From: DASRJX01 sp035649235
Lineage (GTDB): Bacteria; Acidobacteriota; Polarisedimenticolia; Gp22-AA2
Assembly: GCA_035649235.1 (NCBI GenBank)
Contig: DASRJX010000092.1
Location: 1 to 13,037, forward strand
DNA: 13,037 bases
Reading direction: 5' to 3'
Shown in pieces: positions 5,989 through 13,037 of this stretch. The notes beneath the pieces are model-generated. The model was not told the origin of the DNA, searched no databases, and saw nothing but the letters and a program-made list of their open reading frames with translations. Both the position numbers and the translations under genes were made by a program. How positions within the stretch are numbered: the stretch's first letter is position 1; each line of letters opens with the position of its first letter.

Positions 5989-7416
5989 TTGGATCCCTCG
6001 ACACGGTCACCGCGCTTCCCGTCGCAACCCGACCGGCGCTTCCGGTTCGAGGAATTCGTCGTCTCCACGGGGCGGCGCGCGCTCCTGCGCGACGGGCGCG
6101 AGGTGCCGCTCATCCCGCGCTACTTCGATCTGCTGGTCCTCCTGCTCTCCGAGAGGCACCGGGCCGTGAGGCGCGAGGAGATCCTCGACGCCGTCTGGAG
6201 CGACGTGATCGTGTCGGACGGCGCGCTGAGCCAGGCGGTGCGCACCCTCCGGCGCGCGCTCGTCGACACGGCGCGCGAGCCACGCTTCATCCGCACCGTC
6301 GCGCGGCACGGCTATCGATTTGTGCACGACGGAGTGATCGAGGAGGCTGACGCCGCGGCCGACGGAAACGCTGCGGCGGCCGCGGCGACGGGCGCTGCGC
6401 CGGCCACGGCGCCGGCGGATGCGGACCCGTTCGAGGCGCCTCTCCGCCGCCTCCTCGACGGGGCGTCCGAGGAGGGGGCCACCCCCGACGAGGTCCGCCT
6501 CGAGGCCGCGGAGGCGCTGCACGCCCTCGGGACGGAGGAGGCCCTGCGACGCATCGATCGACTGCCAGGCCATGCTCGCGCCCGGGCCGCGATGCGCGAG
6601 GCACGCTGGGAGGTTCCGGGAGCGGGGGTGGTGCCGCTCCTCGGGCCGCCGGGCTGGCCGGCGTCGGTCGCGTACCTCGTGGCCCTCCGGGTACGGGGGG
6701 CGGCGCGTCTCGTGGCGATGCGCTGGTGGGCCGCCGCGGTGGGCGGCGCCATCGCCGGCGCGGTCGCCGGGTTTCTCGGCGGCGCGGTCCTGCGATCGGG
6801 GCCCGGGATCGAAGGCCCGCCCGGGCTGCCCGTGACGCTGGCGCTCCTGGGGTTCCTACTCGGAGGTGTTGCGGCCGCCGGTGTCGGCGTCGGTCTCGTG
6901 TTCGCGGAGGCGGTGGCCCGCTCGCAGCGCGCCGCCGCCCTCGTCGTGTGCGGCGCCCTGGCCGGCGGCCTGACCGGCACGTTCCTGCATCTCGCCGCGA
7001 GCGGGTTCCTGGTGGGGATGTTCGGGCAGGACCTGCCGATGGTAGGCGGGTTGCGCGGCGGGCTCCTCCTCGGCGCCGCCGCCGGGCTGGGATACGCGCT
7101 CTCGACGCCGCGGCCTCAGGGCGGCGGCATGGCGACGCCACACGGCCGGGCGCGCGCGGGCGCCGCGCTGCTCACCGGCCTGACCTGTGCCCTGGCCGGC
7201 ATCCTGCTCTGCAGGCTGGGATTCAACCTCGCCGGGACCACGCTGAACCTTCTGGCCCACACCTACGCCGGCTCGCACGTCGGTCTCGACCCGCTGGCAC
7301 GGATGGTCGGGGAGGCCGACCCGGGGCCCCTGACCCGCGGCGTTTCGTGCGGACTCGAAGGGTTTTTCTTTGGCGCCGGGCTCGCCGCCGGGCTGACCCG
7401 GCGCCCGTCACGCTGA
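5989..7416 (+). CDS. Membrane-tethered OmpR/PhoB-type winged-helix transcriptional regulator
   Basis: 475 residues from the TTG at 5989. Residues 18-114 are a Trans_reg_C winged helix: FRFEEFVVSTGRRALLRDGR, then PRYFDLLVLLL, REEILDAVW (62-70), the recognition helix region SDGALSQAVRTLRRAL (76-91), and RTVARHGYRF (102-111) for the wing. There is no receiver domain. An Ala-rich linker (120-145) leads to a helical segment (about 147-240; EVRLEAAEALHALGTEEALRRI resembles a HEAT-type helix pair). About six Gly/Ala-rich hydrophobic stretches follow, roughly 245-268, 281-308, 315-345, 352-371, 390-410 and 452-469. The layout suggests ToxR/CadC-like one-component signalling, but with a polytopic membrane sensor rather than one helix. 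Start uncertain: ATG 5896 or TTG 5890 would add a low-GC3, Ser/Thr/Arg-rich tail and would run through the TATAAT. If TTG 5989 is right, the mRNA is nearly leaderless. Confidence 0.85.
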   Translation: MDPSTRSPRFPSQPDRRFRFEEFVVSTGRRALLRDGREVPLIPRYFDLLVLLLSERHRAVRREEILDAVWSDVIVSDGALSQAVRTLRRALVDTAREPRFIRTVARHGYRFVHDGVIEEADAAADGNAAAAAATGAAPATAPADADPFEAPLRRLLDGASEEGATPDEVRLEAAEALHALGTEEALRRIDRLPGHARARAAMREARWEVPGAGVVPLLGPPGWPASVAYLVALRVRGAARLVAMRWWAAAVGGAIAGAVAGFLGGAVLRSGPGIEGPPGLPVTLALLGFLLGGVAAAGVGVGLVFAEAVARSQRAAALVVCGALAGGLTGTFLHLAASGFLVGMFGQDLPMVGGLRGGLLLGAAAGLGYALSTPRPQGGGMATPHGRARAGAALLTGLTCALAGILLCRLGFNLAGTTLNLLAHTYAGSHVGLDPLARMVGEADPGPLTRGVSCGLEGFFFGAGLAAGLTRRPSR

Positions 7417-7480
7417 TCTCAGCATTTCCTCATCGAACCCTCAGGACTCGCCTCGGCGGGCCGGGCATCTTGTCCCCAGT

Positions 7481-7507
7481 GATCGCGGAGCCCGTGTGTC
7501 CGCGATC
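7481..7507. promoter_or_regulatory. Perfect 9-bp inverted repeat before the CreD-like gene
   Basis: GATCGCGGA (7481-7489) and TCCGCGATC (7499-7507) are exact reverse complements separated by 9 bases. The right arm ends 5 bases before the GGAGGGGG ribosome site (7513-7520) of the CreD-like gene. It could be an operator for a dimeric DNA-binding protein or an mRNA hairpin beside the ribosome site. No T-run follows, so it is not a classical terminator. Confidence 0.5.
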
Positions 7508-7526
7508 GAACCGGAGGGGGGTCCCG

Positions 7527-8888
7527 ATGACCGTTCTGCGTCTCTTCGCCATCGCCTTCATCATCGCCTGCGCCGGGGTCGGCTGGTTCATCCTGGGCGC
7601 GTCGGTCACCATGCGAACGGGCGAGAGCGACCAGCACCTGGCTCGCGAAGTCGAGCGCCTGTGGGGCGGCCAGCACACCCAGGGGGCGCCGTCGGTCTGG
7701 ATCGAGCGCACCAAGGTCGTGACCGAGCCGGAGCCCGCCGCTACGAGCGCACCCGGCGCGCAGGCTCCGCAGCCTTCCGTGCCACGCACCGTGATCGAGC
7801 GCATCCCCGTCCCGCTCCTGTCGAGCCGGGTCGAGGCTGTTCTGGCCCTCGATCAGAGAAGGAAGGGGCTCCTCTGGTACGACACCTACCGGGTCGATTT
7901 CCACGGGCGCTACCGGATTGGCCAGGCCGACCCGGTCGCGCCGGAAGTCGTCGTGCACTTCGACTTTCCGAGCAGCCAGGCGCTCTACGACGCCTTCGTC
8001 CTGCGGCTCGACGGCGTCGAGCAGCGGCTCTCCGGCGACCTCTCCCAGGGGATGACCGCCCGCCTGCCCCTCACGCCCGGCGCCAGCGCCGACCTCGAGG
8101 TGGCGTACCGATCGCGCGGGCTGGGGACCTGGAGCTACCTCTTCGCGCCGCAGGGGGTGGCGCAGGTGCGCGATTTCGAGATGCAGGTGACGACCGACTG
8201 CGACGGCCTCGACTTCCCGCCCGGCTCCATCGCCCCCTCGACCAAGGAGCGCGCCGGCCGCGGCTGGAAACTCGGCTGGAAGTTCGACAACCTCCTGACC
8301 GGCCAGAGGATCGGTGTCGACCTGCCGCACCGCCTCAACCCCGGCCCGGTGGCCGCCCGCATCATCTTCTTCGCGCCGGTGGCGCTGCTCTTCTTCGTCA
8401 GCGTCCTCGTCGTCATGGGCATCCGCGGAGGGTACACGCTCCATCCGATGCACTACGCGTTCCTGTCGGCCGCGTTCTTCGCGTTCCATCTCCTCCTGGC
8501 GTACCTGGTCGATCATCTCGACATCAACCTGTCGTTCCTCATCGCCGGCGCCGTGAGCGTGGTGCTGGTCGTCACCTACCTGGCCCGGGCCGCCGGCGCC
8601 GCGGGCCTCCTGCTGCCGGCCGCGGCCGCGCAGGTGGTCTACCTCCTGATGTTCTCGTACGCCTTCTTCTTCGAGGGGTACTCGGGGTTGACCGTCACCG
8701 TCGGATCGGTCCTCACCCTGTTCGTCGTGATGCAGGCGACCGCTCGCCTCGACTGGTTCGAGGTCTTCGGCGGGGACCGCAGACCCGGCGGCGGCGGTGC
8801 GCCGGCAGGGGGGCTGGGGCCGCTGGAGCGCCTTCTCGGCGGGCACGGCACGTCCACGCCGGAGCGCCCGGCCGGAGAAGCACCCTAG
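7527..8888 (+). CDS. CreD-like inner membrane protein
   Basis: 453 residues from an ATG with a strong ribosome site (GGAGGGGG, 7513-7520). The open frame extends further upstream, but that part overlaps the regulator gene in another frame. One N-terminal membrane helix (about 5-25) is followed by a large soluble region (26-272, presumably periplasmic) with a Pro/Ala-rich linker (66-88) and beta-rich parts. Then come five hydrophobic segments: about 276-298, 309-328, 332-354, 357-382 and 387-406. The second half matches the CreD pattern, with LHPMHY (305-310) before a helix, a DH pair (329-330), and a closing ATARLDWF (404-411) after the last helix. CreD of E. coli is an inner membrane protein induced by the CreBC two-component system; its mechanism is unclear. 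Here the neighbour is a winged-helix membrane regulator rather than CreB/CreC. The C-terminus has a Gly/Pro-rich cytoplasmic tail. Confidence 0.72.
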   Translation: MTVLRLFAIAFIIACAGVGWFILGASVTMRTGESDQHLAREVERLWGGQHTQGAPSVWIERTKVVTEPEPAATSAPGAQAPQPSVPRTVIERIPVPLLSSRVEAVLALDQRRKGLLWYDTYRVDFHGRYRIGQADPVAPEVVVHFDFPSSQALYDAFVLRLDGVEQRLSGDLSQGMTARLPLTPGASADLEVAYRSRGLGTWSYLFAPQGVAQVRDFEMQVTTDCDGLDFPPGSIAPSTKERAGRGWKLGWKFDNLLTGQRIGVDLPHRLNPGPVAARIIFFAPVALLFFVSVLVVMGIRGGYTLHPMHYAFLSAAFFAFHLLLAYLVDHLDINLSFLIAGAVSVVLVVTYLARAAGAAGLLLPAAAAQVVYLLMFSYAFFFEGYSGLTVTVGSVLTLFVVMQATARLDWFEVFGGDRRPGGGGAPAGGLGPLERLLGGHGTSTPERPAGEAP

Positions 8889-8940
8889 CAGGTCGCCTGC
8901 AGCGTGCCGCCTCGGCCTGGGGCTGCCATCTCTCTTCGAC

Positions 8941-8946
8941 TATACT
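8941..8946 (+). promoter_or_regulatory. Candidate -10 element for dps
   Basis: TATACT (5 of 6 matches to TATAAT) lies 50 bases before the dps ATG in the 108-base gap after the CreD-like gene. No good -35 is seen 16-18 bases upstream (TGGGGC), so it may need an activator or a stress sigma factor. A small hairpin (GCAGG/CCTGC, 8888-8900) sits between the CreD-like stop and this element. Confidence 0.35.
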
Positions 8947-8996
8947 CGAGCCCGACCCTGACGATGACCGCCCCAGGGCCCGATTGGAGACGACGT

Positions 8997-9479
8997 ATGC
9001 ACAAGACGAAGAATGACCTTCCAGAGAAGATCCGCATCCAGGTCGCGACCCTTCTTCAAGAGCGACTGTCCGACGCCATCGATCTCGTGACGCACGCCAA
9101 GCAGGCGCACTGGAACGTCAAGGGGCCGAGCTTCATTGCGCTCCACGAGCTGTTCGACAAAGTGTACGAGAACGCCGGCGGGTACGCGGACCTTCTCGCC
9201 GAGCGCATCCTGCAGCTCGGTGGCACGGCGGCAGGGACGGCGCGCGTGGCCGCCAAGCAGTCTCAGCTTCCCGAATACCCGCTGACGATCGCCGCCGGTC
9301 ATGAGCACGTCGAAGCCTTGTCGCGCAGCCTCGCTTACTTCGGAGCGGTGATCCGCCAGGGGATCGATCGGGCGGATGAAATCGGCGACAAGGACACCGC
9401 CGACATCTTCACGGAGATATCACGCAGCGTCGACAAGGATCTCTGGTTCGTCGAAGCGCACGCTCAGTCCGAGCGCTGA
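8997..9479 (+). CDS. dps: Dps family DNA-protection ferritin-like protein
   Basis: 160 residues, matching the usual Dps length. All five ferroxidase ligands of E. coli Dps are present with the same spacing: His38 (in AKQAHWNVKG), His50, Asp54, Asp65 and Glu69. The four-helix-bundle pattern continues with GGTAAGT (75-81) and the C-terminal DKDTADIFTEI helix. Such proteins form twelve-subunit shells that oxidise Fe(II) with hydrogen peroxide and store iron, limiting Fenton damage; many also coat DNA in stationary phase. The N-terminal tail is short with a few lysines (K3, K5, K11), so DNA binding is possible but not shown. Start: ATG 8997 with GGAGA at 8986-8990; the frame stays open upstream to 8904, but that part crosses the TATACT element and has no family likeness. 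It is followed by the ADH gene after 35 bases. Confidence 0.93.
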   Translation: MHKTKNDLPEKIRIQVATLLQERLSDAIDLVTHAKQAHWNVKGPSFIALHELFDKVYENAGGYADLLAERILQLGGTAAGTARVAAKQSQLPEYPLTIAAGHEHVEALSRSLAYFGAVIRQGIDRADEIGDKDTADIFTEISRSVDKDLWFVEAHAQSER

Positions 9480-9514
9480 ACCGGGCAGGGGTCGGTCCCT
9501 CGGAGCCTCTCGAC

Positions 9515-10624
9515 ATGAGCGAGACGAAGCAGGCCACTCAGGCGGACGGCGCCGCAGCGGCGGCGAAGATCTACGAGACGAGGGCCTATGCGGCCTCCAG
9601 CGAACGCTCGGGGCTCGCTCCGGTGACCATCCGGCGCCGCGCCTTGCGGGCGCAGGATGTGCAGCTGCAAGTGCTCTATTGCGGAGTCTGCCACTCCGAC
9701 CTGCACCAGGTGCGGGGTGAGTGGCAGAAGACCATGCCGACCGTCTATCCCTGCATCCCTGGCCACGAGATCGTCGGCCGGGTGACGAAGGTGGGTGGCG
9801 CCGTCCGGAAGTTCCAGGAAGGCGACCTTGCGGCGGTCGGCTGCCTGGTCGACTCGTGCCGCTCGTGCCGCGCGTGCCGGGAGGGGCAGGAGCAGTTCTG
9901 CGAGGGCCCGGCGACCTTCACCTACAACTCGACCGATGTGCATCTCGGCGGCGTCACCTACGGCGGCTACTCGGACAGTCTCGTCGTGGACGAGGCCTTC
10001 GCGCTCCGGGTCTCGGACCGGACGGACCTGGCCGGGACGGCGCCGCTCCTCTGCGCCGGCATCACCACCTATTCGCCCCTGCGTCACTGGAACGTCCGCG
10101 AAGGACAGAAGGTCGGGGTCGTGGGTCTCGGGGGGCTGGGGCACATGGCCGTGAAGCTCGCCCACGCGTTCGGCGCCCGGGTCGTCGTGTTCACGACGTC
10201 CCCCGGCAAGGCGGAGGCCGCGGCCCGGTTGGGCGCCCACGATGTCGTCGTCTCCACGCAGGCCGCGGAGGTGCAGAAGCACCTGGGCAGCTTCGACTTC
10301 ATCCTGGACACGGTCTCGGCCTTGCACGATGTCAGCGCCTATCTCGACCTCCTGAAGCGGGAGGGCACGCTGACGCTCGTGGGAGCGCCGGAGACTCCGC
10401 TGCCGGTGAGGGCCTTCAGCCTCCTCTTCGGCCGTCGGCAGCTCGCTGGGTCGATCATCGGCGGGATCCGTGAGACCCAGGAGATGCTGGACTTCTGCGA
10501 AGCCAACGGCATCACGGCCGACGTCGAGGTGATTCCCATGCAGAAGATCAACGAAGCCTTCGACCGGTTGGCGAAGGGGGACGTGAAGTACCGCTTCGTC
10601 GTCGACATGGCCTCCTTGAGGTAG
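9515..10624 (+). CDS. Zinc-dependent NADP-type alcohol dehydrogenase (YahK/CAD-like MDR family)
   Basis: 369 residues. The catalytic zinc ligands are Cys56 (CGVCHSDLH), His84 with Glu85 (PGHE), and Cys180 (LLCAGITTY). The structural zinc set is Cys115, Cys118, Cys121 and Cys129 in the order C-x2-C-x2-C-x7-C. The Rossmann motif is GLGGLG (204-209). Gly/Tyr-rich TYGGYSDSLVVDE (148-160) and the ending KGDVKYRFVVDM are typical of the cinnamyl-alcohol/YahK-type medium-chain dehydrogenases, which usually reduce aldehydes with NADPH in the cytoplasm. About 20 extra N-terminal residues (Ala/Gln-rich) precede the usual start, compared with YahK. The ATG has GGAG at 9502-9505. It lies between dps (35-base gap) and the aldo/keto reductase (29-base gap) on the same strand, which suggests a stress operon with two aldehyde reductases. 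Confidence 0.95.
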   Translation: MSETKQATQADGAAAAAKIYETRAYAASSERSGLAPVTIRRRALRAQDVQLQVLYCGVCHSDLHQVRGEWQKTMPTVYPCIPGHEIVGRVTKVGGAVRKFQEGDLAAVGCLVDSCRSCRACREGQEQFCEGPATFTYNSTDVHLGGVTYGGYSDSLVVDEAFALRVSDRTDLAGTAPLLCAGITTYSPLRHWNVREGQKVGVVGLGGLGHMAVKLAHAFGARVVVFTTSPGKAEAAARLGAHDVVVSTQAAEVQKHLGSFDFILDTVSALHDVSAYLDLLKREGTLTLVGAPETPLPVRAFSLLFGRRQLAGSIIGGIRETQEMLDFCEANGITADVEVIPMQKINEAFDRLAKGDVKYRFVVDMASLR

Positions 10625-10653
10625 GCTGGGTCGGAATCGGCCAGGAGGACGAC

Positions 10654-11637
10654 ATGCAGAAGCGCAGGCTGGGAAAGAGCGACCTGGAGGTGTCGGCCGT
10701 CGGGCTCGGCTGCATGGGGATGAGCTACGGCTACGGTCCGGCTGCGGACAAGCGTGAGATGATCTCCCTGATCCGCGCGGCCGTCGAGCGCGGCATCACG
10801 TTCTTCGATACGGCGGAGGCGTACGGCCCTTACACGAACGAAGAGCTGGTGGGCGAGGCGCTGGCGCCCGTCCGCGATCGCGTGGTTATTGCCACCAAGT
10901 TCGGCTTCAAGTTCGGCCCGAAGGAGGAGCAGAACGGCCTGGATAGCCGGCCGGAGCACGTCCGTGAGGTCGCCGAGGCTTCACTGAAGAGACTGAGGAT
11001 CGACGCCATCGATCTCCTCTACCAGCACCGCGTCGACCCGAGCGTGCCGATCGAAGAGGTGGCGGGGACGGTGAAGGATCTGATCCGGGAAGGCAAGGTC
11101 AGGCACTTCGGTCTTTCGGAAGCCAGCGTGCAAACGATTCGCCGCGCCCACGCGGTCCAGCCGGTCACCGCGCTCCAGAGCGAGTATTCGCTGTGGTGGA
11201 GACGCCCTGAACAGGAGGTGCTGCCGGTTCTTGGCGAGCTCGGGATCGGCCTCGTGCCGTTCAGCCCCCTGGGCCGTGGATTCCTCACGGGGACGATGGA
11301 CGAGAACGTGGCCTTCGATCGCTCCGATTTCCGCAGCAATCTTCCCCGCTTCGCGCCCGAGGCCCGGAAAGCGAACCGGGCCATGATCGATCGGCTCGCC
11401 GGGATCGCGGCGCGGAAGAAGGCGACGCCAGCCCAGATCGCGCTCGCCTGGCTCCTGGCTCAGAAACCGTGGATCGTCCCCATCCCCGGCACCACCAAGC
11501 CGGCTCGCCTCGAGGAAAATGTCGGCGCGACCGCCGTCCAACTGACGCCGGATGATCTCCGCGACCTCGACGTCGCCGCCTCCCAGGTGACAGGTGATCG
11601 CTACCCGGAGCACCTGGAGCGGATGACCGGCCTCTGA
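10654..11637 (+). CDS. Aldo/keto reductase
   Basis: 327 residues, a full (alpha/beta)8 barrel. The catalytic tetrad is visible: Asp52 and Tyr57 (FFDTAEAYG), Lys82 (IATKFGF) and His125 (LYQHRVD). N-terminal RRLGKSDLEVSAVGLGCMGMS is typical of the YajO/AKR13-like group. NADPH-binding residues lie in FSPLGRGFLTG and the late IPGTTKPARLEEN segment. These enzymes reduce aldehydes, ketones or methylglyoxal-like compounds with NADPH; the substrate here is not deducible. An AGGAGG ribosome site (10643-10648) precedes the ATG, 29 bases after the ADH stop, so the two are probably co-transcribed. A GC-rich hairpin follows immediately after the stop. Confidence 0.95.
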   Translation: MQKRRLGKSDLEVSAVGLGCMGMSYGYGPAADKREMISLIRAAVERGITFFDTAEAYGPYTNEELVGEALAPVRDRVVIATKFGFKFGPKEEQNGLDSRPEHVREVAEASLKRLRIDAIDLLYQHRVDPSVPIEEVAGTVKDLIREGKVRHFGLSEASVQTIRRAHAVQPVTALQSEYSLWWRRPEQEVLPVLGELGIGLVPFSPLGRGFLTGTMDENVAFDRSDFRSNLPRFAPEARKANRAMIDRLAGIAARKKATPAQIALAWLLAQKPWIVPIPGTTKPARLEENVGATAVQLTPDDLRDLDVAASQVTGDRYPEHLERMTGL

Positions 11638-11653
11638 GCGCCGGCACCGGCGC
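11638..11653 (+). terminator. GC-rich hairpin immediately after the aldo/keto reductase stop
   Basis: GCGCCGG (11638-11644) and CCGGCGC (11647-11653) are perfect reverse complements with only two bases between them (in practice 6 bp with a four-base loop). No T-run follows, so it may act as a Rho-dependent pause or a 3' stabilising structure. Confidence 0.35.
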
Positions 11654-11760
11654 CCGCTACCGCCAGGCGGGAGCTTCGTCAACCTGTCTCCCCTCGACGT
11701 TCAAGGACTCCGCTCACGCAACCTTACAGGGAAACCCGCGGGCGGCCTACACAAGATACC

Positions 11761-11784
11761 TGATGGCCGGTCCTGCCATCATTT
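11761..11784 (+). terminator. Hairpin followed by a short T-run
   Basis: TGATGGC (11761-11767) and GCCATCA (11775-11781) form a perfect 7-bp stem with a 7-base loop, followed by TTTG. The T-run is short, so this is a weak intrinsic terminator candidate for the dps-ADH-AKR transcript, 124 bases after the last stop. Confidence 0.35.
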
Positions 11785-11911
11785 GCTAGCGTGCGCTTGA
11801 TCTTCGCGTGAGACATCCAGCCCGGCAGTGCGGGTTCGTCCTCACTGGGGGGGCCGGTATTCTTCGACCATCAACTCGCAACAGCCTTGAATTGAAGCAC
11901 GAGGTCAAGTG

Positions 11912-13037
11912 ATGGAACCCACGCCTCAGAACCCCTACGCCAGCACGGCCATCCGGGCGCGCACAGGTCAGAAGGCCGCGCGCACCAATGGCCAAGGCGA
12001 CGTATCGTCCGGCGAGCTCAGCGCCATCCTTGCCAGCCTGCAGACGATGTGCGCCGGTGACTTCTCGGTGCGCCTCCCGGGTGACTGGACCGGGCTGGCC
12101 GGGAAGATCGCCGACACGTTCAATCAGATCGTGGCCGCCAACCAGCAGGTGACGGAAGAGCTGAGTCGCGTCGGGCAGGTCGTCGGAAAGAGCGGCAAGA
12201 CGCGGGAGCGAGCGCGCTTTCATGAAGCCCGCGGAGCCTGGGGCGAGATCGAGGCCTCCGTGAACACGCTGGTCGAGGACCTGCTGCGGCCCACCACCGA
12301 GGTCACGCGCGCCATTGCCGCCGTCGCTCAGGGCAACCTGACGCAGACCGTGCGGCTGGACGTGGACGGGCGGCCCCTCGAGGGAGAGTTCCTGCACTCG
12401 GCGACCATCGTCAACACGATGATCCAGCAGCTCGGCGTGTTCACGTCGGAGGTCACGCGCGTGGCACGCGAGGTGGGCACCGACGGCAAGCTCGGCGGCC
12501 AGGCCCAGGTGCCCGGCGTCGCCGGCACGTGGAAGGACCTGACCGATTCCGTGAACGCCATGGCCGGCAACCTGACCGCGCAGGTGCGCAACATCGCCGA
12601 GGTGACCACCGCCGTCGTCAGCGGCGACCTGTCGCGCAAGATCACCGTGGACGTGCGGGGCGAGATCCTCCAGCTGAAGGAAGCGATCAACACGATGGTG
12701 GATCAGCTGCGCTCCTTCGCCTCGGAAGTCACGCGCGTGGCCCGTGAGGTCGGCACCGATGGCAAGCTGGGTGGCCAGGCCGTCGTGCCGGGCGTGGCCG
12801 GCACGTGGAAAGACCTCACCGATTCCGTGAACGCCATGGCCAGCAACCTGACGGGTCAGGTGCGCAATATCGCCGAGGTGGCCACCGCCATCGCCAGCGG
12901 CGACCTGTCTCGCAAGATCACCGTGGACGTGCGCGGCGAGATCCTGCTGCTGAAAGACACCCTCAACACCATGGTGGACCAGCTCAACCGCTTCGCCGGC
13001 GAGGTCACGCGCGTGGCGCGCGAGGTGGGCACCGAGG
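11912..13037 (+). CDS. Soluble multi-HAMP sensor protein (probable hybrid histidine kinase), 3' end outside window
   Basis: The frame is open from ATG 11912 to the window edge (375 codons). There is no signal peptide or membrane helix. After a polar N-terminus (1-33) come HAMP-type units: about 38-85 (LQTMCAGDFSVRLPG onward), an irregular one at about 86-125, one at about 126-175 (TRAIAAVAQGNLTQTVRLDV), then 92-residue units starting at residues 177, 269 and 361. Each carries EVTRVAREVGTDGKLGGQA, GTWKDLTDSVNAMA and GDLSRKITVDVRGEI. The first two full units share 79 of 92 residues. This arrangement matches the soluble poly-HAMP hybrid histidine kinases, of which the fungal osmosensor Nik1/Bos1 is the known relative. 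Kinase and receiver domains would lie beyond the edge and are not seen. GAGG at 11901-11904 is the ribosome site. Confidence 0.88.
   Translation, partial: MEPTPQNPYASTAIRARTGQKAARTNGQGDVSSGELSAILASLQTMCAGDFSVRLPGDWTGLAGKIADTFNQIVAANQQVTEELSRVGQVVGKSGKTRERARFHEARGAWGEIEASVNTLVEDLLRPTTEVTRAIAAVAQGNLTQTVRLDVDGRPLEGEFLHSATIVNTMIQQLGVFTSEVTRVAREVGTDGKLGGQAQVPGVAGTWKDLTDSVNAMAGNLTAQVRNIAEVTTAVVSGDLSRKITVDVRGEILQLKEAINTMVDQLRSFASEVTRVAREVGTDGKLGGQAVVPGVAGTWKDLTDSVNAMASNLTGQVRNIAEVATAIASGDLSRKITVDVRGEILLLKDTLNTMVDQLNRFAGEVTRVAREVGTE
12440..13037 (+). repeat. Tandem 276-bp repeats encoding paired HAMP units
   Basis: Near-identical 276-bp units begin at 12440 and 12716, and a third begins at 12992 and leaves the window. 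The period is exactly 92 codons, so copy number can change without a frameshift. Conservation extends to long stretches of DNA, not only protein, which points to recent duplication or gene conversion. Confidence 0.9.

Larger units (their letters stand above)
11638..11911. other. Intergenic region before the multi-HAMP gene
   Basis: 274 bases without a convincing gene on either strand. It contains two hairpins (11638-11653 and 11761-11781). A weak -10 candidate for the HAMP gene is TATTCT around 11861, without a good -35. GAGG at 11901-11904 is the likely ribosome site for the ATG at 11912. Lower GC and scattered A/T in the second half fit a promoter region. Confidence 0.45.

Noticed and set aside
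6726..7526. Upstream extension of the CreD-like frame
   Set aside because: This part overlaps the regulator gene in another frame and reads as Arg-rich nonsense. The ATG at 7527 has a strong ribosome site and begins a proper membrane helix.
7419..8846. Long minus-strand open frame (475 codons) opposite the CreD-like gene
   Set aside because: It is Glu/Arg/Asp-rich low-complexity antisense reading; the plus strand has a ribosome site and regularly spaced membrane helices.
11786..12397. Minus-strand open frame over the intergenic gap and start of the HAMP gene
   Set aside because: No domain likeness; it overlaps the clearly coding HAMP frame and the promoter-like gap.

Overview
The window is very GC-rich (most third codon positions are G or C) and gene-dense, with no tRNA, rRNA, insertion sequence or CRISPR visible. 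An OmpR-type winged-helix domain fused to a membrane region, a secreted sialidase-fold lipoprotein and a soluble multi-HAMP signalling protein would suit an Acidobacteriota-like or other high-GC soil or environmental bacterium. That placement is an inference from gene style only.

Layout: everything left of about 5871 is on the minus strand and everything right of about 5989 is on the plus strand. At the left edge is the 5' part of a lipoprotein with an Asp-box beta-propeller fold (534 down to 1). Next comes a tight six-gene minus-strand array, in transcription order: a mercuric-reductase-like flavoprotein (5871-4474), a VOC protein coupled to it by an ATGA overlap (4477-4040), a 66-residue small protein (3999-3799), a thioredoxin-fold peroxiredoxin-like protein (3790-3194), an atypical SDR (3190-2432), and a cyclic-nucleotide-domain/thioredoxin-reductase-like fusion (2424-778). 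Gaps are 3-40 bases, so this is probably one operon for redox or electrophile handling.

The divergent gap (5872-5988) holds a perfect TATAAT inside an 8-bp inverted repeat. The plus strand then reads: a membrane-tethered winged-helix regulator (5989-7416), a CreD-like membrane protein (7527-8888) preceded by a perfect 9-bp inverted repeat, Dps (8997-9479), a YahK-type zinc alcohol dehydrogenase (9515-10624) and an aldo/keto reductase (10654-11637). After a 274-base gap with hairpins, a multi-HAMP sensor protein starts at 11912 and runs off the right edge; its 276-bp units repeat in tandem.

How the parts may work together: the genes are dominated by NAD(P)H-, flavin- and iron-dependent stress enzymes (peroxide, aldehyde, dicarbonyl, iron) placed around one divergent regulator. 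A recurring oddity is that several of the redox enzymes lack the textbook catalytic residues: no CxxC in the TrxR-like protein, no YxxxK in the SDR, no His-Glu pair in the disulfide-reductase-like protein, and no second Cys in the peroxiredoxin-like protein. The divergent membrane regulator plus CreD-like pair is the most system-like unit in the window.
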